Origin: Wenyingzhuangia heitensis
GTDB taxonomy: Bacteria; Bacteroidota; Bacteroidia; Flavobacteriales; Flavobacteriaceae
Length of the DNA stretch: 64,000 bases
Direction of reading: 5' to 3'
NCBI RefSeq assembly: GCF_011762155.1
Contig: NZ_JAASQL010000001.1
Span: 1 to 64,000, forward strand
Both the position numbers and the translations under genes were made by a program. The notes under the pieces were generated by a model, which had not been told where the DNA came from, made no database searches, and saw nothing but the letters and a program-made list of their open reading frames with translations. Shown here in pieces: positions 19,020-27,993 of this stretch (positions are counted from its first letter, which is position 1; every line of letters starts with the position of its first letter).

Positions 19020-20798
19020 ATGAAAAAAAATCTGTTGTTAACATTCTGTTTGATGAATGTGTTTTTATATGCTCAAAAAAAGAATATTTACAAGCAATGT
19101 TTTTTCTTAACAGATACAATTGAGTGTAACTCAATTATTAAAGCGATACACCAACTAGAAAAAGGAAATTTTAACAAACCCTTTGGAAACAACATTTATC
19201 ATAAAATACCTAAAAACAAAACTGTTTGGTTCCATTTTAGATTGCCTGCTAATAAAGAAACGTCTTACTTTACCATTGCCAATTCTTATTTACATCACGG
19301 AAAAATATACACACACAACGCAAAACACATTGATAGTTTAAACACCATTAACTATTATGACAAATTTGGGTTTAAAAATGTTTTTTATAGACACCCTACT
19401 TGGGAACTAAAAGCAACCAACACTCCTACGGATTATTTTATTCAGATAAGAGATGATGAACCCAAGGCAAGACTAGAACTTTTTTTAAACTCATCAAATG
19501 ATTTTTTAAAAAGAAATCAGATTGAATACTTTTTATTAGGTACAACTCTTACTTTTTTATGCTCTTTAATTTTAATTATACTTGCTTTATTTACAACTCA
19601 AAAACAATACAGCTTGCTATGGTACGGAGGTTTTGTTTTATTTTTAATTACCGCCATACTTGCCAACAAAGGTGTTGGAACACAGTACCTATGGAGTACA
19701 TCAAAATTTTTAATACAATCTTCCAAAAGTTTTTCTCATACACTTGCAACCATGTGCGCTGCTTTTTTTTACGCTAACTTTTATCCTTTAACCCATAAAC
19801 ATAAAATCATCAAAAAAATATTTTTAGGCATAGGTTACTCCTGTCTACTTCTTACCACAGTCTATTTATACAAATTGTTGTTTGGAGGATTGCCTTATTG
19901 GTATTTATCTGTTTGGATTGTATTAAAAATTTCTTTGCTTATTATTGGTGTTTTACATTTTTATTTATTGTTTAAAAAAGTAATCCCGCTATACTTAGCT
20001 ATTGGTTTTATTTTCTCTATTGCGGGAACATTTACCTATCAATTTTACAACCCAACTCAAAACTTTTCTTTGTTAAAAACCTACTTCTTTACAGATATTT
20101 TTTACCTAACGGTAGTATTAGAACTAACCTTGGTTATGTATTATATTATTTCTGAAATTGTAAAAGGAAAACTACTTTCTATTTATTTAGAAAAAGAAAA
20201 TCTAACGCTAAAAAATTCTTTACAAAATATAGAAGACACACATAAACACAAATTCTCTAGTAACGTACACGATACTTTTGGAAGTTATATAGAGGCTCTA
20301 AATCTACAAGTTTTAGTAAACCCCGACACTCAAAAACTACATGAAATTATCAATTCATTTAGAAACGAATATCATCTTTTATTAACAAATATGTTTACTC
20401 CTAATTTAAATCCAGAGAATTTTATAAAATCTGTAGAAAGCTACTGTTCTAAAATGAACCATTTAACTAGTCTACAAATTGAATTTAATCATGTAAACTC
20501 TCACAATTTATCTATCCCAATAATTTATGCACAAGAGATCTATAAAATAATTACAGAACTAACCACCAATGTAATTAAACACGCAAATGCTAATAATCTT
20601 TTGATTTCTATTATATACTACAATAATTCTATTTTTATAGAACTGAAAGACAATGGTATTGGTTTTAACACAAACACCTACACCAAAGGAGTTGGTCTTG
20701 AAAGTGTGAACAACAGAATAGATCTTTTAAAAGGAGCGTTTACTATAAATTCTGGAGCTAATAAAGGAACTGTAATTAAAATACATCTTCCTATTTAA
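19020..20798 (+). CDS. 7TMR-DISM sensor histidine kinase
   Basis: 592 aa. A signal peptide (MKKNLLLTFCLMNVFLYAQ) is followed by an extracytoplasmic DISMED2-like beta domain (about 25-160; KTVWFHFRLPAN, YFIQIRDDEPKA). Then comes a seven-helix 7TMR-DISM region (about 170-380), a short coiled coil, a HisKA_3-type dimerisation helix with NVHDTFG (phospho-His 417) and an HATPase domain (ELTTNVIKHANA N-box, LKDNGIGFN G1, KGVGLESVNNRI G2). The DISMED2 domain is linked to carbohydrate or other small-ligand sensing, but the signal is unknown. Pairs with the response regulator 17 bp upstream. Confidence 0.88.
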   Translation: MKKNLLLTFCLMNVFLYAQKKNIYKQCFFLTDTIECNSIIKAIHQLEKGNFNKPFGNNIYHKIPKNKTVWFHFRLPANKETSYFTIANSYLHHGKIYTHNAKHIDSLNTINYYDKFGFKNVFYRHPTWELKATNTPTDYFIQIRDDEPKARLELFLNSSNDFLKRNQIEYFLLGTTLTFLCSLILIILALFTTQKQYSLLWYGGFVLFLITAILANKGVGTQYLWSTSKFLIQSSKSFSHTLATMCAAFFYANFYPLTHKHKIIKKIFLGIGYSCLLLTTVYLYKLLFGGLPYWYLSVWIVLKISLLIIGVLHFYLLFKKVIPLYLAIGFIFSIAGTFTYQFYNPTQNFSLLKTYFFTDIFYLTVVLELTLVMYYIISEIVKGKLLSIYLEKENLTLKNSLQNIEDTHKHKFSSNVHDTFGSYIEALNLQVLVNPDTQKLHEIINSFRNEYHLLLTNMFTPNLNPENFIKSVESYCSKMNHLTSLQIEFNHVNSHNLSIPIIYAQEIYKIITELTTNVIKHANANNLLISIIYYNNSIFIELKDNGIGFNTNTYTKGVGLESVNNRIDLLKGAFTINSGANKGTVIKIHLPI

Positions 20799-21036
20799 GA
20801 TTTATCTTTTAAAAAAAAAGACCTGTTTTTTAGCACTAAGACAGTGATCGTAATATTGAATACGTTCTACTACAGAATTGACCTTTTACAGCCTCAATAC
20901 CCATTTCTCCCTTTATTCTAATTACTTTTCTTGTTTAGTTTCTTATAACGTAATCATCAACAATAATAAGATTTTAAGAAGCTCTATTTACCTTATTAAA
21001 CAAAGTAATTAAACTACATTGCAAATATTAAGCACA
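20799..21036. other. Intergenic stretch after the sensor kinase, no gene seen
   Basis: About 240 bp of AT-rich sequence between the kinase and the terminator of the convergent small secreted-protein gene. A short imperfect inverted element (GCACTAAGACAGTG, near 20835) is visible, but I see no open reading frame or RNA gene worth calling. Confidence 0.5.
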
Positions 21037-21067
21037 AAAAAAGGAGTAGCGAACACTACTCCTTTTT
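21037..21067 (-). terminator. Terminator after the small secreted-protein gene
   Basis: Hairpin AAAGGAGTAG / CTACTCCTTT with A- and T-runs on its two sides, 37 bp beyond the stop of the minus-strand gene at 21104. The symmetrical flanks allow use from both directions, so it may also end the kinase transcript. Confidence 0.8.
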
Positions 21068-21103
21068 AAATACTAAATTTTATAAAAAATATTACCCTAA
21101 GAC

Positions 21104-21658
21104 TTATAAAGCTACTTGGTGATAATATGTTTTAGCTTTTGTATCATCTTTAACTTCTAAGAAATACTTCACTTCTTTTTTAGCTCTAGGAACAATTAGA
21201 CCTCTGTACTTTTTACTAAAGTTAGCCTTAACTTCATTTCCTTTAAAGTCTATCAACTTAATACTAGAGTAGTCACCATTATATCTAACTAACACTTCTG
21301 TTTTAGCTTTTCTAATAACAATATTACCTCTAGATGCATCACTATCTTTTCTCATAGCTGCTGCATATACTTCTGCTTTTGTTTTTGTCTTTTTCTTTAC
21401 AAACTCCGCATCAGTATCAATATCTTTTAATCCAGATAACGATTCATAAGTATAAATACTACCTTGGTAGTTATAAACTTGCCCTTTTGTAGCTTTAGCA
21501 ACGCTTGTGTAATCTACACCAACTTGAGGAGATGATGGCTCTAATAAAGTTGCATCAATTCCATTTAAAGCTCCATAACTCAAACCTAATGAGCTATAAT
21601 TTTGTCCGTAAGATGTACCTACCAACAACAACACTGCGATTAAAATAAATTTTTTCAT
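21104..21658 (-). CDS. Small secreted protein, function unknown
   Basis: 184 aa from the Met at 21658, chosen over 21697 because it starts a good signal peptide (MKKFILIAVLLLVGTSYGQ). The mature protein is basic and lysine-rich: a central KKKTKTKAEVYAAAMRKD segment, then a strand-rich tail (VLVRYNGDYSSIKLIDFKG) and a C-terminal KTYYHQVAL. It has no membrane helix or T9SS tail. I do not recognise a family. It is monocistronic with its own terminator. The core CACTTTAGTG (21743-21752), about 85 bp upstream, is a weak match to the operator family near the response regulator. Confidence 0.7.
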   Translation of the reverse strand: MKKFILIAVLLLVGTSYGQNYSSLGLSYGALNGIDATLLEPSSPQVGVDYTSVAKATKGQVYNYQGSIYTYESLSGLKDIDTDAEFVKKKTKTKAEVYAAAMRKDSDASRGNIVIRKAKTEVLVRYNGDYSSIKLIDFKGNEVKANFSKKYRGLIVPRAKKEVKYFLEVKDDTKAKTYYHQVAL

Positions 21659-21697
21659 AATCATATCATTTATGTTTGATACAAAGTTACTGAACAT

Positions 21698-22162
21698 CTA
21701 CAGCCTTTGTTTTAACTTAATGTAAAATAAGAAGTAAAATAGCACTTTAGTGAAGTTGATAAATTTAGATTGATTAATAAATAGCAAAAATGCATCTTTA
21801 TTTTTTTTATTGAATATTTAATAAATTTAACTCAATATTATTGACAATAATTCAAACTGCGAAAAAACAGGAACCAAAAACCGACTCTCTCAATGTTAAT
21901 TTAATATTAACAGAAAGAGATTCAAACGCTTAAAAACCTTCTTTCATTACTTATTTTGAGTTAGTTACAAAATTAACATTAGAAAACATTCTGATTTTAG
22001 ATACTTTTAACAATTTTTGAGCTAAATCATTAAATCTTCCTACATCTTTTAGATATCATCTCTAAAACTATTACACAAGAGCCCCTTATTTAACCAAACA
22101 ACTAGTATTCTATAAGTGTATAGTTAGCTTTACTATCACATTAGACAAATAAATAAAACTTA
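21698..22162. other. Intergenic stretch with one imperfect hairpin, no gene seen
   Basis: Roughly 460 bp, very AT-rich, upstream of the small secreted-protein gene and downstream of the LpxR-like gene. An interrupted inverted repeat is visible: TCTCT/AGAGA enclosing TGTTAAT/ATTAACA, 21886-21920. It has no T-tract, so I do not call it a terminator. No coding sequence or tRNA seen. Confidence 0.5.
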
Positions 22163-23170
22163 CTAATCACACAACCTTAACCCTAAACTAAGTGAACCCC
22201 AATAATGCACGTCTTTTGCTCCTTTAAACTCTTGACTCCTACCATTAATAGTAAAACCTAGATAGGCAGTATCAAAAAAATTAAAATTTACACCTGTACT
22301 ACCCTCAAATTGATATCTACGAATGTCTGAATGATTTATTGTATACACACTATTATCTGCAAATAAGGCTCCTTCTAACGTACTGTTGTGCAAAACATGT
22401 CTTAATTTTGGCTCTATATAAATATTAACTCTTAGCAATTTCTTCTTTTTCTTCATCAATATAGCTTCCTTTTTCTTTTTAGCGGGTGGTGTCCCAACTA
22501 TATAAGGCGTAGTATTTATATTACAAGCTAAATTTAAGCCCAAAGAAACATCTGTCATGTAACTACCTAAATTTGTACCCAATCTATAGGCAGATGCAAA
22601 ATTAAATCCATTCCATTTTTTATTGGCGAATTGCTTTAAATAATTAACATTATAGTTAAATGTAAAAACATTATCATTCCCTATTTGATGATGCCAACCT
22701 TCTGGCACAATTCTTTTAGTTCCAAAAAGCTCTTCATCATGAATGTAAGATTGTCCATCCTTAGCCAAATCAAGCCCTAAAAAACCAATATACAATTCAG
22801 ATTTTAAAAAGCTATTTTTCCCATAGTACTCTTTCCCAAAACTTAAAGCAGTAAAAGAAGCGTAAGGCCTGTCTCCATACTGTATTTCTGATCCTAAATT
22901 TTGAGGAGTAAATGCCGTAACACTAAAAGCAAAGGTGCTTCTTACATATTCAGCATTTTTTAAAGGGATAAAAGGTTGATAAAATTTCCATTCTGGTGTT
23001 AGCAATTCAACTTTTACACCTCCTGTATAATGATCATCATCATTTCTTAAATTTAAAAAATAAGCAAAAGAATCATTATCATGGGTAACCATTAACTGAT
23101 ATCCACCTCTATCTTGACTATAAGACAAGTTACAAACCAAACAACAAAATATTATAAGTAGTTTATTCAT
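22163..23170 (-). CDS. LpxR-like lipid A deacylase family outer membrane protein (DUF2219)
   Basis: 335 aa with a signal peptide (MNKLLIIFCCLVCNLSYSQ). The mature N-terminus THDNDSFAYFLN, then DDHYTGGVKVE and GDRPYASFTALSFGKEY, match the ENDxF / DxxYTxG / DRPYA pattern of LpxR, the outer-membrane barrel that removes the 3'-acyloxyacyl chain of lipid A. The Asn-Asp pair is retained. A Lys-rich insertion (AKKKKEAILMKKKKKLL, about 225-245) is unusual for the barrel and may be a periplasmic turn. Translationally coupled to the lipoprotein gene upstream (8 bp overlap). Actual deacylase activity is not shown by the sequence. Confidence 0.75.
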   Translation of the reverse strand: MNKLLIIFCCLVCNLSYSQDRGGYQLMVTHDNDSFAYFLNLRNDDDHYTGGVKVELLTPEWKFYQPFIPLKNAEYVRSTFAFSVTAFTPQNLGSEIQYGDRPYASFTALSFGKEYYGKNSFLKSELYIGFLGLDLAKDGQSYIHDEELFGTKRIVPEGWHHQIGNDNVFTFNYNVNYLKQFANKKWNGFNFASAYRLGTNLGSYMTDVSLGLNLACNINTTPYIVGTPPAKKKKEAILMKKKKKLLRVNIYIEPKLRHVLHNSTLEGALFADNSVYTINHSDIRRYQFEGSTGVNFNFFDTAYLGFTINGRSQEFKGAKDVHYWGSLSLGLRLCD

Positions 23171-23996
23171 CTTTTAACCCTGTTAAATCAATAACACCTC
23201 CTACAACGTCATCCTTACTATCTTTTAAAAGTTTAGCAAGTTTTACAACCTCATTCTCACAACCATCAACTTCATTTATATTTGCTTTTATAACCAATAC
23301 AATTCCTTCTGGATCTTCTTTACCTTTTTTATAAGACATATTAGGTATTGGTTTTATCATATCACTTGGTATAACTTCACCTTCTTTAAATAAATAACCC
23401 GACTCCTCAGTATCATTCAGTTTTTCAATAAAACTAAAATTAGTTGTAGTAAGAGTTTCTAAATGTTTTTCTCCTATCTTATCTTCCCAAGCCGCCATAA
23501 TAGTAATTTCTGAATTTATTAAAACTTTAGATTCATCTTTCTCTTTACAAAAACAAGATTTTTTGGTGATTTTTGCTTTGGCATAATTAAACTTTAAGCT
23601 TTTAGGAACTAGCTTAAAATAATTGTCATGATTCTGAATTTTAACCTTTAATTCCATAGCTTCTTTAACATCATTGTCTAAAGTCCTTTTAACAACAATT
23701 GTATTTAAGCTATCCTTATAAAAGCCTTGTTGTTGCATTACTCCATTATAACTGGCCGTGTATTTATCTTTTTCTTTATCTATAAAATCTACTAGCTTAG
23801 TATAGCCAAAACCTATAAGTTCTTTTGCTATTACCAAACCAAGAGATTCAATAATTTTTTCTTGTCCGGCAACACTATCAACTTCATTTATTAAGTTTAT
23901 AGTTACCTTAGAGTCATTATCCTGATAAGAATTTTTGTGAACGGTACAACTTGTTAAAAAGACAAGTCCTATTACTAAAATTTTAAAATTTTTCAT
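23163..23996 (-). CDS. Lipoprotein, function unknown, coupled to the LpxR-like gene
   Basis: 277 aa with a lipoprotein signal (MKNFKILVIGLVFLTSC, Cys17). Helical N-terminal region with a predicted amphipathic segment (KIIESLGLVIAKELIGFG), then strands containing a small CFCKEKDESK motif and an acidic C-terminus. No family recognised. The stop overlaps the LpxR-like start by 8 bp, a hallmark of coupled translation, so the two products probably act together at the outer membrane. The upstream region has no TAnnTTTG box but contains an inverted repeat (24067-24082) like those at the two-component system. Confidence 0.75.
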   Translation of the reverse strand: MKNFKILVIGLVFLTSCTVHKNSYQDNDSKVTINLINEVDSVAGQEKIIESLGLVIAKELIGFGYTKLVDFIDKEKDKYTASYNGVMQQQGFYKDSLNTIVVKRTLDNDVKEAMELKVKIQNHDNYFKLVPKSLKFNYAKAKITKKSCFCKEKDESKVLINSEITIMAAWEDKIGEKHLETLTTTNFSFIEKLNDTEESGYLFKEGEVIPSDMIKPIPNMSYKKGKEDPEGIVLVIKANINEVDGCENEVVKLAKLLKDSKDDVVGGVIDLTGLKDE

Positions 23997-24066
23997 GGTG
24001 ATGCTTTTAATTTATTACATATATATTTAGTTATCAGAAAGGTAGACTATGGTAAAAGAGAAACCC

Positions 24067-24082
24067 TCATACTTTGGTATGG
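24067..24082. promoter_or_regulatory. Inverted-repeat operator candidate, site 3 (TCATACT-TT-GGTATGG)
   Basis: Third member of the CATACT-N2-AGTATG family, 71 bp upstream of the lipoprotein start at 23996. Left half identical to site 1; right half differs by two bases (GGTATGG). Located about 5.7 kb from sites 1 and 2, which suggests a shared regulator. Confidence 0.5.
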
Positions 24083-24118
24083 TTTTAAAAAAGAGACTAA
24101 AAAACACATTTAAAACAA

Positions 24119-24150
24119 AAAAACTCCATCTTAATTAAGATGGAGTTTTA
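24119..24150 (-). terminator. Terminator after purF
   Basis: Stem AAACTCCATCTTA / TAAGATGGAGTTT with an AT turn and a T-run on the minus-strand exit, 21 bp beyond the purF stop. Confidence 0.8.
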
Positions 24151-24170
24151 TATTTTTAAATCTAAGCTAA

Positions 24171-26045
24171 TTAATAAGCTCTTTTGTTATTTCCTTCGTA
24201 AAAATTAATAAAAGCCTCGTTCACAACACGCTTACCTCCGTCTGTAGGGTAATCTCCTGTAAAATACCAATCTCCAGAATGATTAGGACAAGCTTTGTGC
24301 AATCCTTCTATTGTTTGAAAAATTATCTCAACATCTGCATTAATTTCAGAAGTCTTTAACATTTCAGAAATTTTAGCAGAAATTACTTCTGGCGTAAAAG
24401 GTTTGTATATTTCTTTTACAAAATTCACAATTCCAGCATCGTTTTTACTACGTTGTTTAATACACTTATTATAAACGTCTGTTACAATTTGGTACTGACC
24501 TGTTTCTTTTAACAATTCTACAGCTGCTCTAAAAGCAATAAAGTCTCCTAGTTTAGCCATATCAATACCATAACAGTCTGGATATCTAATTTGTGGTGCA
24601 GATGAAACTACTATAATTTTCTTAGGTTGAGTTCTATCTAAAATTTTAATAATACTCTTTTTAAGTGTAGTACCTCTAACAATACTATCGTCTATAATAA
24701 CAATATTATCATCTTTCTTAACAACACCATAAGTAATATCATATACATGTGCTACCAAATCATCACGACTATCATCTGCCGTAATAAACGTTCTTAATTT
24801 AGCATCTTTAATTGCTAATTTTTCAAAACGTGGTCTTTGTGATAAAATTGTACTTACTTCTTCTGCACTTAAATTTTTACCTCCTGCTAAAATCTTTTCA
24901 GTTTTTTGTTGATTTAAAAAGTCTTCAGCAGCTTCAAACATCCCGTAATAAGAAGTTTCGGCTGTGTTAGGTATATAAGAAAATACAGTGTTTTCTAAAT
25001 CTCCATTAATACTTTCTATAATCTGTGGAAAAACTCTAACTCCTAAATCTTTTCTTTCTTGATAAATATCTGCATCACTACCTCTAGAAAAATAAATACG
25101 TTCAAAAGAACAGGCTTTTTTCTCTAACGGTTCTAATATTTTTTCAATACTAACTTTTCCGCTTTTTTTGGCAATAATTGCATGACCCGGCTCTAATTCT
25201 TGAACTTTTTCCATTTTTAGGTTAAAAGCTGTTTGAATTACAGGTCTTTCAGAAGCGACAACTAAGACCTCATCATCTTTATAATAAAAAGCGGGACGAA
25301 TACCAGAAGGATCTCTCATTACAAAAGCATCTCCATGACCTAACAAACCAGCCATTGCATACCCACCATCAAAACTGCGAGTTGCTCTTTTTAAAATATC
25401 TACTAAATCTACTTTTTCTGCAATAATAGGAGAAGCTTCTTTTTTAGTATACTTTCCTTTTACTCCTTGATAAATAGATTCTACTTGGTCATCTAAAAAG
25501 TGACCAATTTTTTCCATTACCGTTACTGTATCAGTACTTTCTTTTGGATGTTGCCCTAACTCTATCAATTCATCTAACAATTGACCGTTGTTTGTCATGT
25601 TAAAATTCCCTGCAACAATTAAGTTTTTGTGTCTCCAGTTAGATTGACGTAAAAAAGGATGTACATTCTCTATAGAATTCCCTCCTGATGTTCCGTATCT
25701 AGTATGACCTAAAAATAAATTTCCAATAAAAGGAATGTTCTCTTCTTGCCAAGCAATATCATTCTTCTTATCCGAATTCGCTTCCATAGTATCGCTAATA
25801 CGGTTGTTAATCTTTTTAAAGATATGTTGAATTGGTTGCTGTTTGTTAGAACGGATTCTACTAATGTACCTGCTTCCAGGATTTACGTTAAACTTAATAC
25901 TTGCAAAACCAGCCCCATCTTGTCCACGGTTATGTTGTTTTTCCATTAACAAGTACATCTTATTTACTCCGTAAAAAGCGGTACCATATTTTTCCTTATA
26001 ATACTCTAAAGGTTTTAGCAACCTCACCATTGCAATCCCACACAT
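24171..26045 (-). CDS. purF: Amidophosphoribosyltransferase
   Basis: First committed enzyme of purine synthesis: PRPP plus glutamine gives 5-phosphoribosylamine. The 624 aa begin MCGIAMV with the Ntn glutaminase nucleophile Cys2, then HNRGQDGAGFAS (about 37) and GHTRYGTSGG (about 115). The phosphoribosyltransferase half has IVIIDDSIVRGTTLKKSI (about 451). Longer than E. coli PurF (about 505 aa), as is usual in Bacteroidetes, through insertions in both halves and a C-terminal extension. No CxxC iron-sulphur pattern is obvious. The start is fixed by Cys2. It follows the PfkB kinase by 60 bp. Confidence 0.93.
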   Translation of the reverse strand: MCGIAMVRLLKPLEYYKEKYGTAFYGVNKMYLLMEKQHNRGQDGAGFASIKFNVNPGSRYISRIRSNKQQPIQHIFKKINNRISDTMEANSDKKNDIAWQEENIPFIGNLFLGHTRYGTSGGNSIENVHPFLRQSNWRHKNLIVAGNFNMTNNGQLLDELIELGQHPKESTDTVTVMEKIGHFLDDQVESIYQGVKGKYTKKEASPIIAEKVDLVDILKRATRSFDGGYAMAGLLGHGDAFVMRDPSGIRPAFYYKDDEVLVVASERPVIQTAFNLKMEKVQELEPGHAIIAKKSGKVSIEKILEPLEKKACSFERIYFSRGSDADIYQERKDLGVRVFPQIIESINGDLENTVFSYIPNTAETSYYGMFEAAEDFLNQQKTEKILAGGKNLSAEEVSTILSQRPRFEKLAIKDAKLRTFITADDSRDDLVAHVYDITYGVVKKDDNIVIIDDSIVRGTTLKKSIIKILDRTQPKKIIVVSSAPQIRYPDCYGIDMAKLGDFIAFRAAVELLKETGQYQIVTDVYNKCIKQRSKNDAGIVNFVKEIYKPFTPEVISAKISEMLKTSEINADVEIIFQTIEGLHKACPNHSGDWYFTGDYPTDGGKRVVNEAFINFYEGNNKRAY

Positions 26046-26105
26046 ATTGTATCTTTTATTGATTAAGTTTTACATCAGTCGTAAAACCGTTAATTTTTTG
26101 CAAAA

Positions 26106-27026
26106 TTACAAAGAAAATTTCGTTAACTCCTTAAATTTCTCTAAACGCTGTTCTACTTCTTCTGTAGCAACCTCTGCAATTCGTTTTACACCAAACTCTT
26201 CTACTGTAAAAGAAGCTAAATTAGAACCCCAAATTACAGCATTCTTAATGTTTTCAAAAGAAAGTTCTCCTTGTTGAGCTAAATATCCAGTAAATCCTCC
26301 TGCAAAAGTATCTCCTGCTCCTGTTGGGTCAAAAACATCTGCTAAAGGCAATGCTGGTGCAAAAAACATTTTGTCTTCGTGAAACAATAACGCTCCGTGT
26401 TCTCCTTTTTTAATAACTACATATTTAGGTCCCATTTCGTGAATTACCTTCGCTGCTTTTACTAAAGAATATTCACCACTTAATTGCTGAGCTTCTTCAT
26501 CGTTAATTGTAATAACATCTACTTTCTTTAACAATGCTTTTAAATCGTCTAAAGCAATGTCCATCCAAAAATCCATAGTATCTAGTACTACCATTTTAGG
26601 CTTTGTGGTCATTTGCTCTAATCCTGCATTTTGAACTAAAGGATGCAAATTACCCAACATTACAATTTCTGCATCTTTATATTTTTCAGGAACTACAGGA
26701 CTAAAATGTTCTAACACATTTAATTCTGTAACTAGAGTATCTCTCTTATTCATATTGGTGTGGTACTTTCCACTCCAAAAGAATGTTTTTCCATCTTTTA
26801 CAACTTCAATCCCCTCTGTATTAATGTTTTTTCCGTGTAACAAATCAAAATACTCTTGAGGAAAATCATTTCCAACTATAGAAACCAAACCTGTATCTAC
26901 ATTTTTAAAATTACTAGCAGACAAGCCAATATAAGTACCTGCTCCTCCTAAAATCTTATCTGTTTTTCCAAAAGGAGTTTCAATAGCATCAAACGCTACT
27001 GTTCCTATAACCAATAGTTTACTCAT
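26106..27026 (-). CDS. PfkB family carbohydrate kinase
   Basis: 306-residue ribokinase-type kinase. N-terminal GGAGTYIGLSASNF (about 27) and C-terminal DPTGAGDTFAGGFTGYL (about 235) with the catalytic Asp and anion hole are both intact. The substrate cannot be fixed from sequence; flavobacterial orthologues are just called sugar kinases, and their place next to purF makes a nucleoside or ribose substrate conceivable. Divergent from sufE across 103 bp. A clear TAnnTTTG box for this gene was not found. Confidence 0.88.
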   Translation of the reverse strand: MSKLLVIGTVAFDAIETPFGKTDKILGGAGTYIGLSASNFKNVDTGLVSIVGNDFPQEYFDLLHGKNINTEGIEVVKDGKTFFWSGKYHTNMNKRDTLVTELNVLEHFSPVVPEKYKDAEIVMLGNLHPLVQNAGLEQMTTKPKMVVLDTMDFWMDIALDDLKALLKKVDVITINDEEAQQLSGEYSLVKAAKVIHEMGPKYVVIKKGEHGALLFHEDKMFFAPALPLADVFDPTGAGDTFAGGFTGYLAQQGELSFENIKNAVIWGSNLASFTVEEFGVKRIAEVATEEVEQRLEKFKELTKFSL

Positions 27027-27074
27027 GTGTTTATTTTCAAAATTTAACTAGACCACAATCAATGTTTGTTGTAG

Positions 27075-27105
27075 TTGTATCCTAGCTTTATACTCAGTAT
27101 CTTTG
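27075..27105 (+). promoter_or_regulatory. Promoter of the sufE operon (TTG-N20-TATCTTTG)
   Basis: -33 TTG at 27075-27077 and -7 TATCTTTG at 27098-27105, spacer 20 bp, 24 bp before the sufE start. This is the same architecture as the rrn promoters. Confidence 0.65.
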
Positions 27106-27129
27106 TGCCTGCAAAAATAAGTTTAAAAT

Positions 27130-27555
27130 ATGACTATCAAAGAAATACAAGAGGAAATTGTAGATGAGTTTGCAATGTTTGATGATTGGATGGAGCGCTA
27201 TGAATATATGATAGAATTAGGAAAATCTGTTCCCGTTATTAACGAGCAATACAAAACAGACAATAACCTTATTAAAGGATGTCAATCTAAAGTTTGGTTG
27301 CACTCTGAATTACACGAGAGTAAAATTCAATTCTCTGCAGATAGTGATGCCATCATTACCAAGGGAATTGTTGCTGTATTGTTACGGGTTTTTAACGACC
27401 AAGCTCCTAAAGATATTTTAGAAGCCAATATGGATTTTATTGATGAGATTGGTTTAAAAGAACATTTATCTCCAACAAGAGCTAACGGATTGGTATCTAT
27501 GATTAAACAAATAAAACTATATGCTTTAGGAATGCAAAGTAAACTTAACGCATAA
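27130..27555 (+). CDS. sufE: SufE family cysteine desulfurase accessory protein
   Basis: 141 aa. SufE accepts persulfide sulphur from SufS and hands it to the SufBCD scaffold. The family pattern MERYEYMIELGK (about 22) and KGCQSKVWL (about 48), with the acceptor Cys50 in GCQS, are present, as is the RVFN...APKDI segment. Length is standard. First gene of a compact plus-strand group with the SufT-like gene (18 bp). The rest of the suf operon is not in the window. Confidence 0.92.
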   Translation: MTIKEIQEEIVDEFAMFDDWMERYEYMIELGKSVPVINEQYKTDNNLIKGCQSKVWLHSELHESKIQFSADSDAIITKGIVAVLLRVFNDQAPKDILEANMDFIDEIGLKEHLSPTRANGLVSMIKQIKLYALGMQSKLNA

Positions 27556-27573
27556 CCCCTAAAAACAACCATT

Positions 27574-27894
27574 ATGAAACACGAAGAAACTGTAGAAATA
27601 GGAGATAAAATTGTAAACGTATTAAAGACTATTTATGATCCTGAAATTCCTGTAGATATTTACGAATTAGGTTTAATTTACGATGTGTTGGTAAACGAAA
27701 GTAGTGATGTTAAAATATTAATGACTTTAACATCTCCTAACTGTCCTGTTGCCGAAACAATGCCTAAAGAAGTAGAAGAAAAAGTAGCTGCCCTAGAAGA
27801 AATAAATAATGTAGAGGTAGAATTAACTTTTGACCCAACATGGACTCAAGACATGATGAGTGAAGAAGCTAAATTAGAATTAGGTTTCCTATAA
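27574..27894 (+). CDS. SUF system Fe-S cluster assembly protein, MIP18/DUF59 family (SufT-like)
   Basis: 106 aa, a single DUF59/MIP18 domain: KTIYDPEIPVDIYELGLIYDV at the N-terminus (given here in part: DPEIPVDIYELGLIYD), then MTLTSPNCPVAETMP with the conserved Cys, and the terminal FDPTWTQDMMSEEAKLELGF. This matches SufT/PaaD-type proteins that help mature Fe-S enzymes. Eighteen bp after sufE, supporting a role in the same pathway. Confidence 0.9.
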   Translation: MKHEETVEIGDKIVNVLKTIYDPEIPVDIYELGLIYDVLVNESSDVKILMTLTSPNCPVAETMPKEVEEKVAALEEINNVEVELTFDPTWTQDMMSEEAKLELGFL

Positions 27895-27993
27895 TTAGTA
27901 CTAAACTAACAGTACAAAGCACATAGATCATGTTTGTTATTAGTTTTCTTAAAACCAATAGACCAACAACTGTGTGCCAAATACTAATTAACT

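Noticed and set aside
21886-21920. Imperfect hairpin considered as a terminator or small RNA
   Set aside because: The stem is interrupted and no T-tract or promoter is adjacent.
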